NCBI RefSeq assembly: GCF_000739375.1 | Contig: NZ_CP006704.1 | Span: 3,100,001 to 3,164,000 of the forward strand | Direction: 5' to 3' | Source: Comamonas testosteroni TK102 | GTDB lineage: Bacteria; Pseudomonadota; Gammaproteobacteria; Burkholderiales; Burkholderiaceae_C | DNA: 64,000 bases | Shown: piece by piece, positions 25,946 to 34,860 of the stretch | Layout: each line of letters starts with the position of its first letter | Numbering within the stretch: position 1 is the first letter of the stretch | The notes under the pieces: model-generated | What the model saw: only the letters and a program-made list of their open reading frames with translations | Told to the model about the DNA's origin: nothing | Databases searched by the model: none | Program-made: the position numbers and the translations under genes

Positions 25946-27069
25946 TGCGATCCATCCTTGAGTTTTTCTCGCCATTAAAACGCGCAGCACGACAATTTAG
26001 AAGGCATCGTGCCGACTATTACGAGTATCTCGCTGACGTGCTTTCAGATTCCGATGGGCGAATCCTTATGCACGACATATTCGTAAAGGATGCTCAACGC
26101 TACGCACCAAAGAACCGCTGGCAGAAGCTCCGCCCCCATCCGCGAGCAGTGCTTTCCGAATACTGGGCAAGCAAGTTTCTGGACACTGGCACAGACATCG
26201 GCGCAACTTGGCGAGGCACGCTGCCCGATGCAGACATGCTGATTATTGCTTCAGCAGCTAACCACGGAGGCACTGGATCAGTACCGGATGCATTGAAAGA
26301 GGCTGCACGCTTGGTGAGAGTAGTTGATGAGGCTCGCAGTCTGTTTCTCTCAATCATTGCTGTTGCAATATTCTCAATTATTGTTGTACTGGCAACTCTC
26401 ACAAGCGTGCCTGCTTTTGTCTGGCCGCAAATAAAAACAACCTTCGACTTTGTACCGGAAACACTTTACGGACCACATGCTTTTGATCTGGAACATTTCT
26501 CAAGGGTGTTCGCCTCATATATCATTCCTTTAACAATCGGGATACTAATACTTAGCATCGCCTTTAGTTGGTCCTTGACTCGCTGGAGCGGCCGTTCTCG
26601 TCAATGGGCAGAAAAATTCATTGTTTACAGGGTCTACAGGAACTATCGCGGCGCGATGTTTCTTTCGACCCTATCTACTCTGGTAAAGCGAGGCTCTGGT
26701 CTCAATCTTCGAGAAGGCATACAGGCAATCTCATTGCAGGCGGAGCCTTGGTTGCAATGGTATTGCCAACGCATCATGGAGAATATTGAGCTCGGCTTTG
26801 TGGATGGTAGGCTATTCGATGTGGGCCTGATGGAGTCGGATGCTCTTTATTACTTGTTCGATATTTCTGAAGCAAATTCTTTAGAAGCTGGTCTCCAACT
26901 AACAGGCCGTCGCACAGAGCGCGATATGGGAAAGAGCATCAAAAAACGTGCATTTATCATCCGATGGAGCATTTTATTTGTATCGTTGGCAATAGTCGGC
27001 TGGGTTGTTTTCAATACCTTTAATGCTATTCATGAAATGACCGATGCCGCAAAAATGGTTTTTCTGTGA
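25945..27069 (+). CDS. pilR: Inner-membrane platform protein PilR (GspF family)
   Basis: This polytopic protein of 374 residues has a T2SF-type layout: a soluble N-terminal region, a first membrane segment (about 130-155), a second (about 190-210), a second T2SF domain, and a final helix near the C-terminus (SILFVSLAIVGWVVF). It anchors the ATPase PilQ under the growing pilus. ATG 25945 overlaps the pilQ stop (TGATG); GTG 25942 is an alternative start. Confidence 0.9.
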   Translation: MRSILEFFSPLKRAARQFRRHRADYYEYLADVLSDSDGRILMHDIFVKDAQRYAPKNRWQKLRPHPRAVLSEYWASKFLDTGTDIGATWRGTLPDADMLIIASAANHGGTGSVPDALKEAARLVRVVDEARSLFLSIIAVAIFSIIVVLATLTSVPAFVWPQIKTTFDFVPETLYGPHAFDLEHFSRVFASYIIPLTIGILILSIAFSWSLTRWSGRSRQWAEKFIVYRVYRNYRGAMFLSTLSTLVKRGSGLNLREGIQAISLQAEPWLQWYCQRIMENIELGFVDGRLFDVGLMESDALYYLFDISEANSLEAGLQLTGRRTERDMGKSIKKRAFIIRWSILFVSLAIVGWVVFNTFNAIHEMTDAAKMVFL

Positions 27070-27105
27070 TCCCGTTTCAAACCGCTTTAACTAGGAGCAA
27101 ACAAT

Positions 27106-27687
27106 ATGCAAAACATGATCAATATCACTCGTCGCACACGCAAATCGATTCGATGCAAGAACAATGAAGGCGGCTTCACGTTTATCGAACTGATGATTGT
27201 TGCGGCGATCATCGCGATCCTCGCAGTGCTTGCTGTACCAGTGCTGCAGGGCCTCTACCGCGAGTACCGCGCGCCCTACTTTGCGCGCGACTTGGCCAGG
27301 GCAGTCAACACGCTGCAAGGAGCTGCGAACACCGTGGCCACTGCGACGCCGTACACCGGCGTCACAACTGCAACACTGGCCAGCGCGCTGAAGGACACCG
27401 CATTCAGCGTCTCCGGCGCAGCGGCCACCCATTCGATCCAAGCGACCGGCCTGGCCCCTCAAGCAGTTGCCGTGACGGGCACGCCTGGCGCGAACCTCGT
27501 CATCACAGTCTCAAAGGTCCACGAAAAGGCCTGTATGCCCATGCTGACCCAGATGGTCCGAGTCGCTGAAAGCATCAAGGTGGGCACAACCCCAGTAAAG
27601 GTCGCTGGTGCGCAGCCTGCAATTGCGACGCTGCAAAGCGCCTGCGCGGTTCCCGCAGGCGCCGACATTGAATACACCATCCAATAA
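27106..27687 (+). CDS. pilS: Major type IVb prepilin PilS
   Basis: This 193-residue prepilin has a leader that ends at Gly23 before FTFIELMIVAAIIAILAVLA, with Glu at mature position 5. The hydrophobic helix that packs the pilus core follows. Two cysteines (KACMPM and QSACAV) can form the C-terminal D-loop disulfide. Gene order pilR-pilS-pilV matches conjugative IVb clusters. AGGAGC lies about 11 bases before ATG 27106. No prepilin peptidase gene is in the window, so processing needs an enzyme from elsewhere. Confidence 0.93.
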   Translation: MQNMINITRRTRKSIRCKNNEGGFTFIELMIVAAIIAILAVLAVPVLQGLYREYRAPYFARDLARAVNTLQGAANTVATATPYTGVTTATLASALKDTAFSVSGAAATHSIQATGLAPQAVAVTGTPGANLVITVSKVHEKACMPMLTQMVRVAESIKVGTTPVKVAGAQPAIATLQSACAVPAGADIEYTIQ

Positions 27688-27697
27688 CACCCCTCCC

Positions 27698-27719
27698 GCC
27701 GTGCCTAAGTAGGCACGGC
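27698..27719 (+). other. Hairpin between pilS and pilV
   Basis: A perfect 8-base stem (GCCGTGCC / GGCACGGC) with a 6-base loop has no T-run. It lies just after pilS and could protect the pilS message 3' end so that the major pilin is made in excess of PilV. Confidence 0.6.
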
Positions 27720-27730
27720 AAAAGGACACC

Positions 27731-29098
27731 ATGCTGCGCACGCGCCATCATCGCAAACAACAACAGGCGGGCTTCCTCATGCTTGAGCTCATCGCTGTGC
27801 TTGGCTTGACCGCTGTACTCGGCGTCTATGCATCCAAGGAGGCAATCGACAAGATCAACAGCGGCCGCGCAGAAGCTACCGGCGTCTACCTCTCGACGCT
27901 CAAGGATGGACTGGACAAGTTCCTGAACCTCAATGCCCAGGCCCTTGCCATGGGATCGGTTGTGGCCGGCTTCTCCGATCCACTCGCACCCACAGTCGAC
28001 GAGCTGCGCACTGCCAAGTATTTGGCTGCCTCATTTCCTCTCATCGACCCAATGAGGCGCCGGCAACTCATCACGGTGGATCGATCTGGCTGCCCAGGAT
28101 CGACGTGCTCGCTTACCGCCTATTCGTATAGCCACCTACCACTGACCGCCAGCTGCAATGGATATGCAACCGATGGAGCCTGCGCGGCTGCGATGGGCTC
28201 CATTTGGCATGTGCAAGCTGAAGAGATCAGATCCGCTAGCCAGGGTTATGGCGCTACGGTGACCTTGCTTGCGCCCACTCGCCTGCGCGGGAGCAGCTGT
28301 AACTATCCAACTCCAGGGGGCGCAGCTCCAGCCACATATGGCGTCTGCACGACCAGGACTGCAGCGATCTATTCTCAATTTGTACGCATCCGAGACGACC
28401 GCGATCCCGATCTGCAAGGCGACTTGAGCGTCGTGGGGAAAGTGAAGTCAGGCTCGCTCGTGTCTCAGTCGTTGTCGATCAGCAATGGACCAACCGAGAC
28501 CGCCAGCATCAACAGCGGCGGCGACCTGACGGTTAAGAATGGCTCTGGTGTCCCTACGGCCGGCATCTCGATGAGCGACGGCTCTGGTCGAACGTATGGC
28601 CAGGTCATCAAGCCAACTAGCGTTCAAGTCAAGGGCAGCTCATGTACTGGAGCCAACCAGCAAGGCGATATTGCTCAGGACTCGACTAGCCAGGGACTCG
28701 TCATGTGCATTGGAGGTACTTGGAAAGGAATCTCCCCGCAAAAGGATGCTATAGCCGGAGGATGGTGTCCGCAGAACGGCGGAGTCGCATGGAATGCACA
28801 GGATATTGCCCTCTATTGCTCAGGAAACCAATGGGTACCGCTAGCAGATCGATTTGGAAAGAAGATATTTATTGAGTCTTACTCAGCTAGCAATGGGACT
28901 TGGATACCTAAACCGGCCTGTGTTTCTGGAACTGCGGGCTCGATGGTCATACTCACTCCCAAGAATCAAAGCACTGATGCAGTCAAGCTAAATCATTACG
29001 CCACTGACTACGGCTGGGCGTGGCTAGTATCAGTTGTTGATAACCTCGGCGCAGCAGCAGCTGGTGAAGCAATTGCACAGACATACTGCATTTATTAA
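27731..29098 (+). CDS. pilV: PilV-type minor pilin/adhesin
   Basis: This 455-residue minor pilin has a short leader with Gly14 before FLMLELIAVLGLTAV and Glu at +5. A PilV N-terminal domain follows. The C-terminal segment starts with GSSCTGANQQGDIAQDST and carries several cysteines, as in shufflon-type tips that choose the recipient cell. In R64-like plasmids alternative tips are swapped by inversion. Here I see one continuous gene and no adjacent invertase or 19-base sfx repeats, so the tip looks fixed. It may be disulfide-bonded by the DsbC-like protein. Confidence 0.88.
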   Translation: MLRTRHHRKQQQAGFLMLELIAVLGLTAVLGVYASKEAIDKINSGRAEATGVYLSTLKDGLDKFLNLNAQALAMGSVVAGFSDPLAPTVDELRTAKYLAASFPLIDPMRRRQLITVDRSGCPGSTCSLTAYSYSHLPLTASCNGYATDGACAAAMGSIWHVQAEEIRSASQGYGATVTLLAPTRLRGSSCNYPTPGGAAPATYGVCTTRTAAIYSQFVRIRDDRDPDLQGDLSVVGKVKSGSLVSQSLSISNGPTETASINSGGDLTVKNGSGVPTAGISMSDGSGRTYGQVIKPTSVQVKGSSCTGANQQGDIAQDSTSQGLVMCIGGTWKGISPQKDAIAGGWCPQNGGVAWNAQDIALYCSGNQWVPLADRFGKKIFIESYSASNGTWIPKPACVSGTAGSMVILTPKNQSTDAVKLNHYATDYGWAWLVSVVDNLGAAAAGEAIAQTYCIY

Positions 29099-29109
29099 TA
29101 CAGGTTCAT

Positions 29110-29478
29110 ATGAAGCGTACTCTGATCACATTATCAGTCTTGCTAGCAATCTCGGTGAACGGAATTGCACAGAATTATGATTCTACTGGCACCGTTCGGT
29201 TATGGGCTCCGAGTCCTCCTGGCGGAAATTTACCAGTTGTTGTTCCTGGCTATGGCTCCTTGGGAGAGGGAGCCATTAGTAACTCGTTTAACCTTCAGAC
29301 TACAGGCGGCTGCTTTCCAGCTTGGACATACGGAGTCTGCGTGGTCAAAAGCGGAGGCGGAGGTTATTCGCTTGCCGGCTCTGATGGTCGGTGGCATAGC
29401 CTCTGCCCTTCGAATACATACGGAATCATTACCGGGACACAGGCTACCACTACCGGATCGGTGTGTGGCGGTGACTGA
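29110..29478 (+). CDS. Small exported cysteine-containing protein after pilV
   Basis: This 122-residue protein has a signal peptide (cleavage near GIAQNYD) and a Gly/Ser-rich domain with four cysteines (GGCFPA, GVCVVK, SLCPSN, SVCGGD). The segment GGGGYSLAGSDGRWHSLCPS resembles the terminal modules of PilV tips. It starts 11 bases after pilV and ends at the operon terminator. It may be an extra tip subunit or a detached tip module; this is inference. Confidence 0.75.
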   Translation: MKRTLITLSVLLAISVNGIAQNYDSTGTVRLWAPSPPGGNLPVVVPGYGSLGEGAISNSFNLQTTGGCFPAWTYGVCVVKSGGGGYSLAGSDGRWHSLCPSNTYGIITGTQATTTGSVCGGD

Positions 29479-29481
29479 GCA

Positions 29482-29511
29482 ATAAAAAAGGCCCTACAGG
29501 GCCTTTTTTAT
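29482..29511. terminator. Bidirectional terminator between pilus operon and CAP lipoprotein
   Basis: A perfect stem of 13 bases (ATAAAAAAGGCCC / GGGCCTTTTTTAT) with a TACA loop has T-runs on both strands. It ends the pilus operon and the minus-strand gene at 29523. Confidence 0.93.
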
Positions 29512-29522
29512 GATCACAAGAT

Positions 29523-30593
29523 TTAGTTTTGTGTACCAGTGGAGAACACAAACACCTCATTCAGTGGTTTTCCATCCGATGTGCCGCTTACGGTAATTCG
29601 GTATTGGGTGTTCGCAAGCAGAGGCTTATCAGGGATAACAAACGCCTCGCCGATTGCAAGCAACTTATTCACGTCATCCGTGGAATTGAGGATTCTAGTT
29701 GCCACTGGAGCAGACGAGCTTACCTGAACCATTTCAGCAGTCTTGATTTCGATGGAGCCACCATAGGCAGCCTTGAAATAGACGGGCGTTCCCATGGGAG
29801 ACGCGTTGAAGTCGCGGCTGGGATAGGGGCTTGGGGACTCGGGACCGAAGAGAGGTGATACGCCAGTTGTGCCGTTGCAGGGGAAGCTGCGGACCTTACC
29901 ACCTGTGTAAACAGGAGTCGAGGTCCCAGCTGGCACGCCAAAATTCACAACAGCGACGCCATAGTAGGCAGTCTCTCCAGCGATAGGAGTCTTGTTGCCC
30001 GACACAGAGAAGCCCACCCCCATCTCCACCCATTCACTCGCGGCTGCCGACAAATGGTAAACAGAAGAGAAAAGACCTTTGATCCTTGCTTCACCGGATG
30101 GAAGATTTGGAGAGGTCTCAATGCCCGAGGGGCTAGTTCCTGCAAATAATGATCCAGAATTCTCGTTGGAAACAATTTCGCCGAGTGTAGTCGCCTGATA
30201 GCCTGCCGCCGTGGCACGCGCCAATAAATCCGCACCAGTAAAGCCAGGATTTGTATTGACCTGAGTATGACTGATAGTCTCATTCAATCGCAGGTAATTC
30301 GCATGACCTGATGAGGCAGTGTCTAGCAACGAGTTCTGCTTCAAGGCACCGAAACCACACGTAACGCGGTTCTTATTGATGATGTCGAAGATCTTGGCCC
30401 GGTTTACATCTGCATAGTTGCCCGGTTGCGCGTCAGAAGGATAGGTTTCTGTCGGTGTTTCTGGCTTCGGGGTAGTTCCACCACCGTTACCGGCACCAGC
30501 ATTACTGTTCCCGGAGTCGCTGCCACCGCCGCCTCCGCATGCGGCGAGTGCGCAGGCAATTGCAACAATCGACAAAGTGCTGGAAATCTTCAT
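29523..30593 (-). CDS. CAP/SCP-domain lipoprotein
   Basis: This 356-residue lipoprotein has a signal ending in lipobox ALAAC (Cys19), then a Gly/Ser/Asn/Pro/Thr-rich linker (about 20-55). A CAP domain follows, with RAKIFDIINKNRVTCGFGAL, HANYLRLNETISHTQ and later GVAVVNFG. The C-terminus looks like a beta-sandwich (PLLANTQYRITVSGTSDG). Bacterial CAP proteins are surface or secreted, with unclear activity. It is transcribed toward the pilus operon and is its own unit. A link to mating-cell contact is possible but not shown. Confidence 0.85.
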   Translation of the reverse strand: MKISSTLSIVAIACALAACGGGGGSDSGNSNAGAGNGGGTTPKPETPTETYPSDAQPGNYADVNRAKIFDIINKNRVTCGFGALKQNSLLDTASSGHANYLRLNETISHTQVNTNPGFTGADLLARATAAGYQATTLGEIVSNENSGSLFAGTSPSGIETSPNLPSGEARIKGLFSSVYHLSAAASEWVEMGVGFSVSGNKTPIAGETAYYGVAVVNFGVPAGTSTPVYTGGKVRSFPCNGTTGVSPLFGPESPSPYPSRDFNASPMGTPVYFKAAYGGSIEIKTAEMVQVSSSAPVATRILNSTDDVNKLLAIGEAFVIPDKPLLANTQYRITVSGTSDGKPLNEVFVFSTGTQN

Positions 30594-30845
30594 CTGGAAC
30601 CTCTATTTCAAATATGAAAGCTGCGCTCGATCGAATGAAACGTCGAGTGCGAAAATTGAACGGAAATTTGGAAGAGACGCGACAGTCGGTATGGACTGTG
30701 CAGGGGAACGATATGGCGTTATTTCATTGGTACTCCGCGTGGGACATATCTTGTGGGCTTCTCACAAGGGGTGACGCGAAGATTTCCAACGAAGCCTTGT
30801 GTAACTGTGCGTGACAATTGTATGTCTGTCAAGTGCCTCGAAAAT
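30594..30845. other. Intergenic region upstream of CAP lipoprotein
   Basis: This stretch must hold the promoter of the minus-strand lipoprotein; GAGG lies 8 bases before its ATG. Short plus-strand open frames here have no support. I see no other structure. Confidence 0.4.
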
Positions 30846-30886
30846 AAAAAAAAATGACCACAAGCTGTGAAAACAGCTTGTGGTCA
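30846..30886 (-). terminator. Terminator of the minus-strand ICE block
   Basis: A perfect 14-base stem (TGACCACAAGCTGT / ACAGCTTGTGGTCA, 30855-30886) with a GAAA/TTTC loop is followed on the minus strand by nine T. It lies 8 bases beyond the helicase stop. Confidence 0.93.
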
Positions 30887-30893
30887 AAATGGG

Positions 30894-33287
30894 CTACATC
30901 GTCAAAAGGTCTCTCGCGAGAGCCATCTCAATGCTTTCGCCCTCGTTGTCGTTGAGAACGTCCAGTCCACTCTCAGGCATATCGCCAGAGGTGGACTGCG
31001 ATACCGCGATTTTCTTGGCCATGAGTCGCAGGCATTCCATTTGTGAAGTGCCGGCGTAGCCAAGGAAGATCACGCGAACATCATGCTTCTGACCAATGCG
31101 CCAGGAGCGCCTGGCAGCCTGAAGCATCGTGTAGACGTTGAATCCCGATTGCATGAAAGCGATCGTTGGGAACTCAAGCAAATCCAGGCCAGTCTTCACA
31201 AGCTCGGGATTGGTGATGAGCACATCGATGCCTCGCTCTACCTGGTCCGCTACCCAGTCTTCCCGCTTGGCCGCATCTACGCTGGCACGCAGCACAGCTA
31301 CCTTGAACCCCCTGGCTTCGAGCAGCATGCGCAACCGGGCCGTGGTGTCGCGGGTGCCTGAATAGATTGAATAGACCAGGACCTTGCGGCCGAGGGCTTT
31401 CTCATCCATGCAGAGCTCAATGAGCTTGGCCTCTTTCGGAGTGCATTCAACATCATCGAACAGAGCCGGCTGCATGTGCAGCAGCTCCTTGCTTCTTGGA
31501 TGCCTCACCGTTTCCGAACGAAAGCAGCATTCTGGCCATGCAAGCAACACGTTCATGACCACACCCAACAGCGTGCTGTCCTTCATGGCCAAGGCCTGCT
31601 TCAGGATCTGCACCAGTTTCCTCGACATATCGGCGTATGCCTCAGCTTGGTCATCGCCCATTTGCACGTCAACAAAGGACTCGTCATACGCCGGCAGCAC
31701 CTTCTGCCCAATGTCCCGCAGCTTTAGGAATACCGTAATGGGAAGCACGTAACGCAAGATACCCACGGGGCCGAACCCTGGAGCCTTGCTTGTGCGAACA
31801 GTCACGCCTTTACCCTTGGCCGTGCGGTGGGAAGTAGTTGAGGTCTCTTTGTAGATGTCCTTGAGCACTCCATGCACGCGCATGAAGCCCATGGTCGCAG
31901 CAGCCATGGAGCCGGTCTTGGATGGCTTGAAGCCGTCCTCGATCAACACCCTGGGATTGACGCGCCAGAGCAGGTGAAAAAGATCATCCGCATAGCCGCC
32001 CATGAGTGTGCCCGTCAGCAGAAGCACCTTTTCGCACTGGCTGGCCAACACGCCCATTGCCTGCCCCTGGGCCGAGCCCTCGTTTTTGTACTCGTGTCCT
32101 TCATCGACCACCAGCAAACCAAAGTAGTTGGTCGGCAGATAGCGCTTGATGAACTCCGTGGGCTGATAGCCGCCCTGCCCGATTGAAAACTCGAACGTGG
32201 CCAGGCTTCGCTCCATGCGCTTCGCCTGCTTGTCGCTGAATACCAGCTCCCCGTTCTCGTCCATCAAGTTCAAGAACTCGTAGACGTTGTCCTCCAGCAT
32301 CGCAGCCAGTGTTTTCTCTCCAAACTTGCTGAGCAGCCGCTTCGCAGAAACCGGGCCGATGGTTGGCATCTGCTGAAGTGCGTTGAGCACCAGGTCGGAC
32401 ATAGAGTCGATGGGCCGCCCATTGCGAATCAGCATCCACAGCGTCGAGTTGCAGTGTTCGCACTTTCGCCGGCGGTCACTGAGGACCTGCTTGGCCAAGG
32501 GTACGGACATGGGCAAGGTCTCGTCGTCATCGCCCTTCGATTCGAGCGGCCGCATGCAGCAAGGGCAGCATGCAGCCACGAAACGCTGGCCACCAACGAG
32601 GATGGTGCGCTCGATAAAGGACGGACGCCAATGAAACCCCATACGCATCCGCACACGGCCCAGCACGAAGAACTCCGGCTGGCTCGTTGTGATGCCCAAG
32701 CGGGCACGCATCTGCAGCAGCTTGCGCAGCGTGTCCGGGCCATTCAAGATCCAGACCCGAGCGCCGGGTACCGTGTCAAGAATCTCGCGCCGCCACTTGT
32801 AGACAAGGTGCGGCGGTGAGATCACAAGAGTGCGAGGATTGCGTCGCTGCAGCTGCTGAAGCAGCACAGACACGCAGATGGCCATCATGGTCTTGCCCGT
32901 GCCCATCTCCGCGTTCAAGACCGCAGCTGGCTCGCCTCGATCAGCCAGGAGCTTTACGATGGCCTGAACCGCTTCGGATTGCTCTTTGAATGGCTTGCGC
33001 TTCAAATTGTCGAGGATCTGCTGGCGGGCCAGCCAGACCTCGGACAGTTGATCGCGCTGCGGTAGATAGACAGGCGGGTTCTGTGACCGGACCTGATCGA
33101 GCAGCCCTTGGCCAAACTCGCGTATGAAATCTCCAAGGGGCAGGGTTTCATCAATCACTTCGGCCAGAAAATCTGCGCCTTCGATCGTGCCAAGTTCATC
33201 AGCGACTTCCTGTACCACCGGGGCGGCCTCGGCCGCAGTAGTGGATGCCTCTGCCACAGCGGGCTCAGCAATTGCCAAATCGTTCAT
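30894..33287 (-). CDS. SNF2-like superfamily 2 helicase/ATPase with zinc-finger insertion
   Basis: This 797-residue DNA-dependent ATPase has Walker A AEMGTGKT (Lys132), motif Ia SPPHLVYKWRRE and Walker B variant VVDEGHEYKNE. Motif III is LTGTLMGG and the C-terminal helicase domain has QAARRSWRIGQ. Between motifs Ia and II it carries two cysteine pairs (CCPCC and CEHC), probably a zinc finger, and a helix-hairpin-like segment TIGPVSAKRLLSKFG. ATG 33287 has GGAG 6 bases upstream; a longer frame reads through the leader hairpin. It is the last gene of a block typical of ICEs. The cellular task (DNA repair, defence or element maintenance) is unknown. Confidence 0.88.
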   Translation of the reverse strand: MNDLAIAEPAVAEASTTAAEAAPVVQEVADELGTIEGADFLAEVIDETLPLGDFIREFGQGLLDQVRSQNPPVYLPQRDQLSEVWLARQQILDNLKRKPFKEQSEAVQAIVKLLADRGEPAAVLNAEMGTGKTMMAICVSVLLQQLQRRNPRTLVISPPHLVYKWRREILDTVPGARVWILNGPDTLRKLLQMRARLGITTSQPEFFVLGRVRMRMGFHWRPSFIERTILVGGQRFVAACCPCCMRPLESKGDDDETLPMSVPLAKQVLSDRRRKCEHCNSTLWMLIRNGRPIDSMSDLVLNALQQMPTIGPVSAKRLLSKFGEKTLAAMLEDNVYEFLNLMDENGELVFSDKQAKRMERSLATFEFSIGQGGYQPTEFIKRYLPTNYFGLLVVDEGHEYKNEGSAQGQAMGVLASQCEKVLLLTGTLMGGYADDLFHLLWRVNPRVLIEDGFKPSKTGSMAAATMGFMRVHGVLKDIYKETSTTSHRTAKGKGVTVRTSKAPGFGPVGILRYVLPITVFLKLRDIGQKVLPAYDESFVDVQMGDDQAEAYADMSRKLVQILKQALAMKDSTLLGVVMNVLLAWPECCFRSETVRHPRSKELLHMQPALFDDVECTPKEAKLIELCMDEKALGRKVLVYSIYSGTRDTTARLRMLLEARGFKVAVLRASVDAAKREDWVADQVERGIDVLITNPELVKTGLDLLEFPTIAFMQSGFNVYTMLQAARRSWRIGQKHDVRVIFLGYAGTSQMECLRLMAKKIAVSQSTSGDMPESGLDVLNDNEGESIEMALARDLLTM

Positions 33288-33302
33288 TGTTTGCTCCAAA
33301 AA

Positions 33303-33386
33303 AATGAGCACACACCCCACAAAGGAGTGCGCGCCCAACGGTTAGATGAATGAAGGTGAGAAAGGCCTCTGGCGAGGCCTTGATGG
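33303..33386 (-). promoter_or_regulatory. Two-hairpin leader cassette 1 (before helicase)
   Basis: In mRNA sense a hairpin AAGGCCTCGCCAGAGGCCTT followed by TCTC is succeeded by TTCATCTAACC, then a second stem pairing GCGCGCACTCC with TGGGGTGTGTGC, then GGAG and ATG. It follows the plan shared by cassettes 2-11. Confidence 0.65.
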
Positions 33387-33388
33387 AG

Positions 33389-33985
33389 TTAAGGAAGGAG
33401 AACGCGGTTGCGAACGCCCTCACTTACATGCCGAATGAAGTGATCAGAAATACTTACACGCAGCGCGTGAAGATTTCCGATGCGCGGATAGAGGCCACCC
33501 CCGAGCTCGTGGACAGCGCCCTTCTCTCGACACCAGGCAATCAAGGGTCCTTGCCAGTGATCGAGCAGCGCAATGGGAGCCAAGGTTTTCACCAGAGCCC
33601 ACACCTTCTCCTCGATGCCGGCGTCGACATTGGACACCACCCAGCCAATGCGGTTGGGCTTGTCGATCTCCTGTAAGCGTTTGTCGTAGACGAACAGATG
33701 GTTCAAAGATCCAAAGAGGTTCTGACGCGGTAGACGGCCGGTGAACTTTCCCAGGCGCTCCGCAGATCCAACCTGGACATGGTTACGCGTTCCTTCAGGG
33801 CTCACCAACGTGAAATCCGTGATTCCGTGCTCAGTCCTGCCCAGCTCCATAGCCGCGATGAACTGCATGGCAGAAGCATCGCGCCCATAGAACGAGAGAA
33901 ACATGAGCTCGCCCTCATCGTTCCGCAGGCAAGCGTCGGCCCATAGATCCGCGAAACCCTCTATACGGTGAAGCGCTCTTTGCAT
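33389..33985 (-). CDS. Hypothetical ICE protein
   Basis: This 198-residue soluble protein has no signal peptide or membrane segment. I do not recognise the family or any catalytic motif. ATG 33985 has GGAG 6 bases upstream, preceded by a leader hairpin like its neighbours. It lies between small unknown genes and the helicase and reads in the same direction. Codon use matches the block. Confidence 0.75.
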   Translation of the reverse strand: MQRALHRIEGFADLWADACLRNDEGELMFLSFYGRDASAMQFIAAMELGRTEHGITDFTLVSPEGTRNHVQVGSAERLGKFTGRLPRQNLFGSLNHLFVYDKRLQEIDKPNRIGWVVSNVDAGIEEKVWALVKTLAPIALLDHWQGPLIAWCREKGAVHELGGGLYPRIGNLHALRVSISDHFIRHVSEGVRNRVLLP

Positions 33986-34008
33986 GAAATGCTCCTTTTA
34001 TGGAGCAG

Positions 34009-34045
34009 CCCACAAGGGGCGTGCCCCGTGTGGGTGGATGAAAGA
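34009..34045 (-). promoter_or_regulatory. Leader cassette 2
   Basis: Sense order is AGTCTTTCATC, then a 12-base stem CCCACACGGGGC / GCCCCTTGTGGG, then the ribosome site of the 33985 gene. Confidence 0.65.
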
Positions 34046-34297
34046 CTATGGATTCGGTATCCAGAGCCAGGCGGCGACGTAGGTACCGTCTTCCGCCGGC
34101 GCTACCAGCGGCAAGGGATCGATGACGCATTGGTCATTGGCGTGGATCTCCCTGGCACGGGCGATTGCATCGGCGCACTCAGCGCGATTCAGATCCTGGT
34201 TGTTGAGAAGCCTGCCGAGCTGCGTGACAGCACCGGCAAGGTCGCCCGACTCCCAGGAGTCAACGACATCCCGCGCTGCTTCCTCCAGCTCATGCAT
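34046..34297 (-). CDS. Small hypothetical ICE protein
   Basis: This 83-residue acidic, mostly helical protein has no recognisable domain. It starts at ATG 34297, overlapping the end of the upstream gene by 8 bases, which implies coupled translation. A separate leader cassette follows it before the next gene. Confidence 0.65.
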   Translation of the reverse strand: MHELEEAARDVVDSWESGDLAGAVTQLGRLLNNQDLNRAECADAIARAREIHANDQCVIDPLPLVAPAEDGTYVAAWLWIPNP

Positions 34298-34637
34298 GGG
34301 CAGCCGCCTTGCGTTTCTCCAAGGCGTCGTAGTGCATCTCGACCTGCAGTTTGAGGTCCTCGATCTGGGTCAGCGCCTGCGTATGCTGTTCGCGGACAAC
34401 CTTCTCAGTCACACGCTTAGGCTTTGAAGCCACGAGCGTCTTGCTGAAATCGCCATCGCCGCCAAAGCCCATGACAAAGCGCTTGAAACCTCCCTCCACC
34501 AATGACACAGAGGCCGATGTGACGAGGGAGCTATTCAACTTACGTGTTGAGACGGTGAGCACGCGCCGGTCGCCGAGATCAATCTCGGTGTTCCCACGGT
34601 GGCCATCACGGATGTTGTTAGAAAAAGATGTATTCAT
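34290..34637 (-). CDS. Small hypothetical ICE protein with coiled-coil tail
   Basis: This 115-residue protein has a basic middle (SKPKRVTEKVV) and a probable C-terminal coiled coil (QALTQIEDLKLQVEMHYDAL). ATG 34637 has AGGAG 6 bases upstream. It overlaps the next gene by 8 bases. No family is recognised. Confidence 0.7.
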   Translation of the reverse strand: MNTSFSNNIRDGHRGNTEIDLGDRRVLTVSTRKLNSSLVTSASVSLVEGGFKRFVMGFGGDGDFSKTLVASKPKRVTEKVVREQHTQALTQIEDLKLQVEMHYDALEKRKAAAHA

Positions 34638-34674
34638 GGATCGCTCCTGGTTCAAGTGGATAGAGCGAGCCCCT

Positions 34675-34732
34675 CCCCTGCGGGACAGGCCCGCAAGGGT
34701 GGTTGAAGAAATGCCAAGGTCTCTCGACCTGG
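34675..34732 (-). promoter_or_regulatory. Two-hairpin leader cassette 3
   Basis: In sense order a stem CCAGGTC-GAGA-GACCTTGG is followed by CATTTCTTCAACC and a second GC-rich stem (CCCTTGCGGGCC / CCCGCAGGGG), about 40 bases before the ATG at 34637. Confidence 0.7.
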
Positions 34733-34860
34733 TGCGCCTTCATGGCTCAGCGCGCCTTAAAACCGTTTCTGACAGGTCAAACGGTTTTCCGCAGCTCACC
34801 TCTATGGGTAGGCTGGGGAAAACCGGCTGTAGCCGGTTCTCGTGGGTTTAATGGGTCCTA

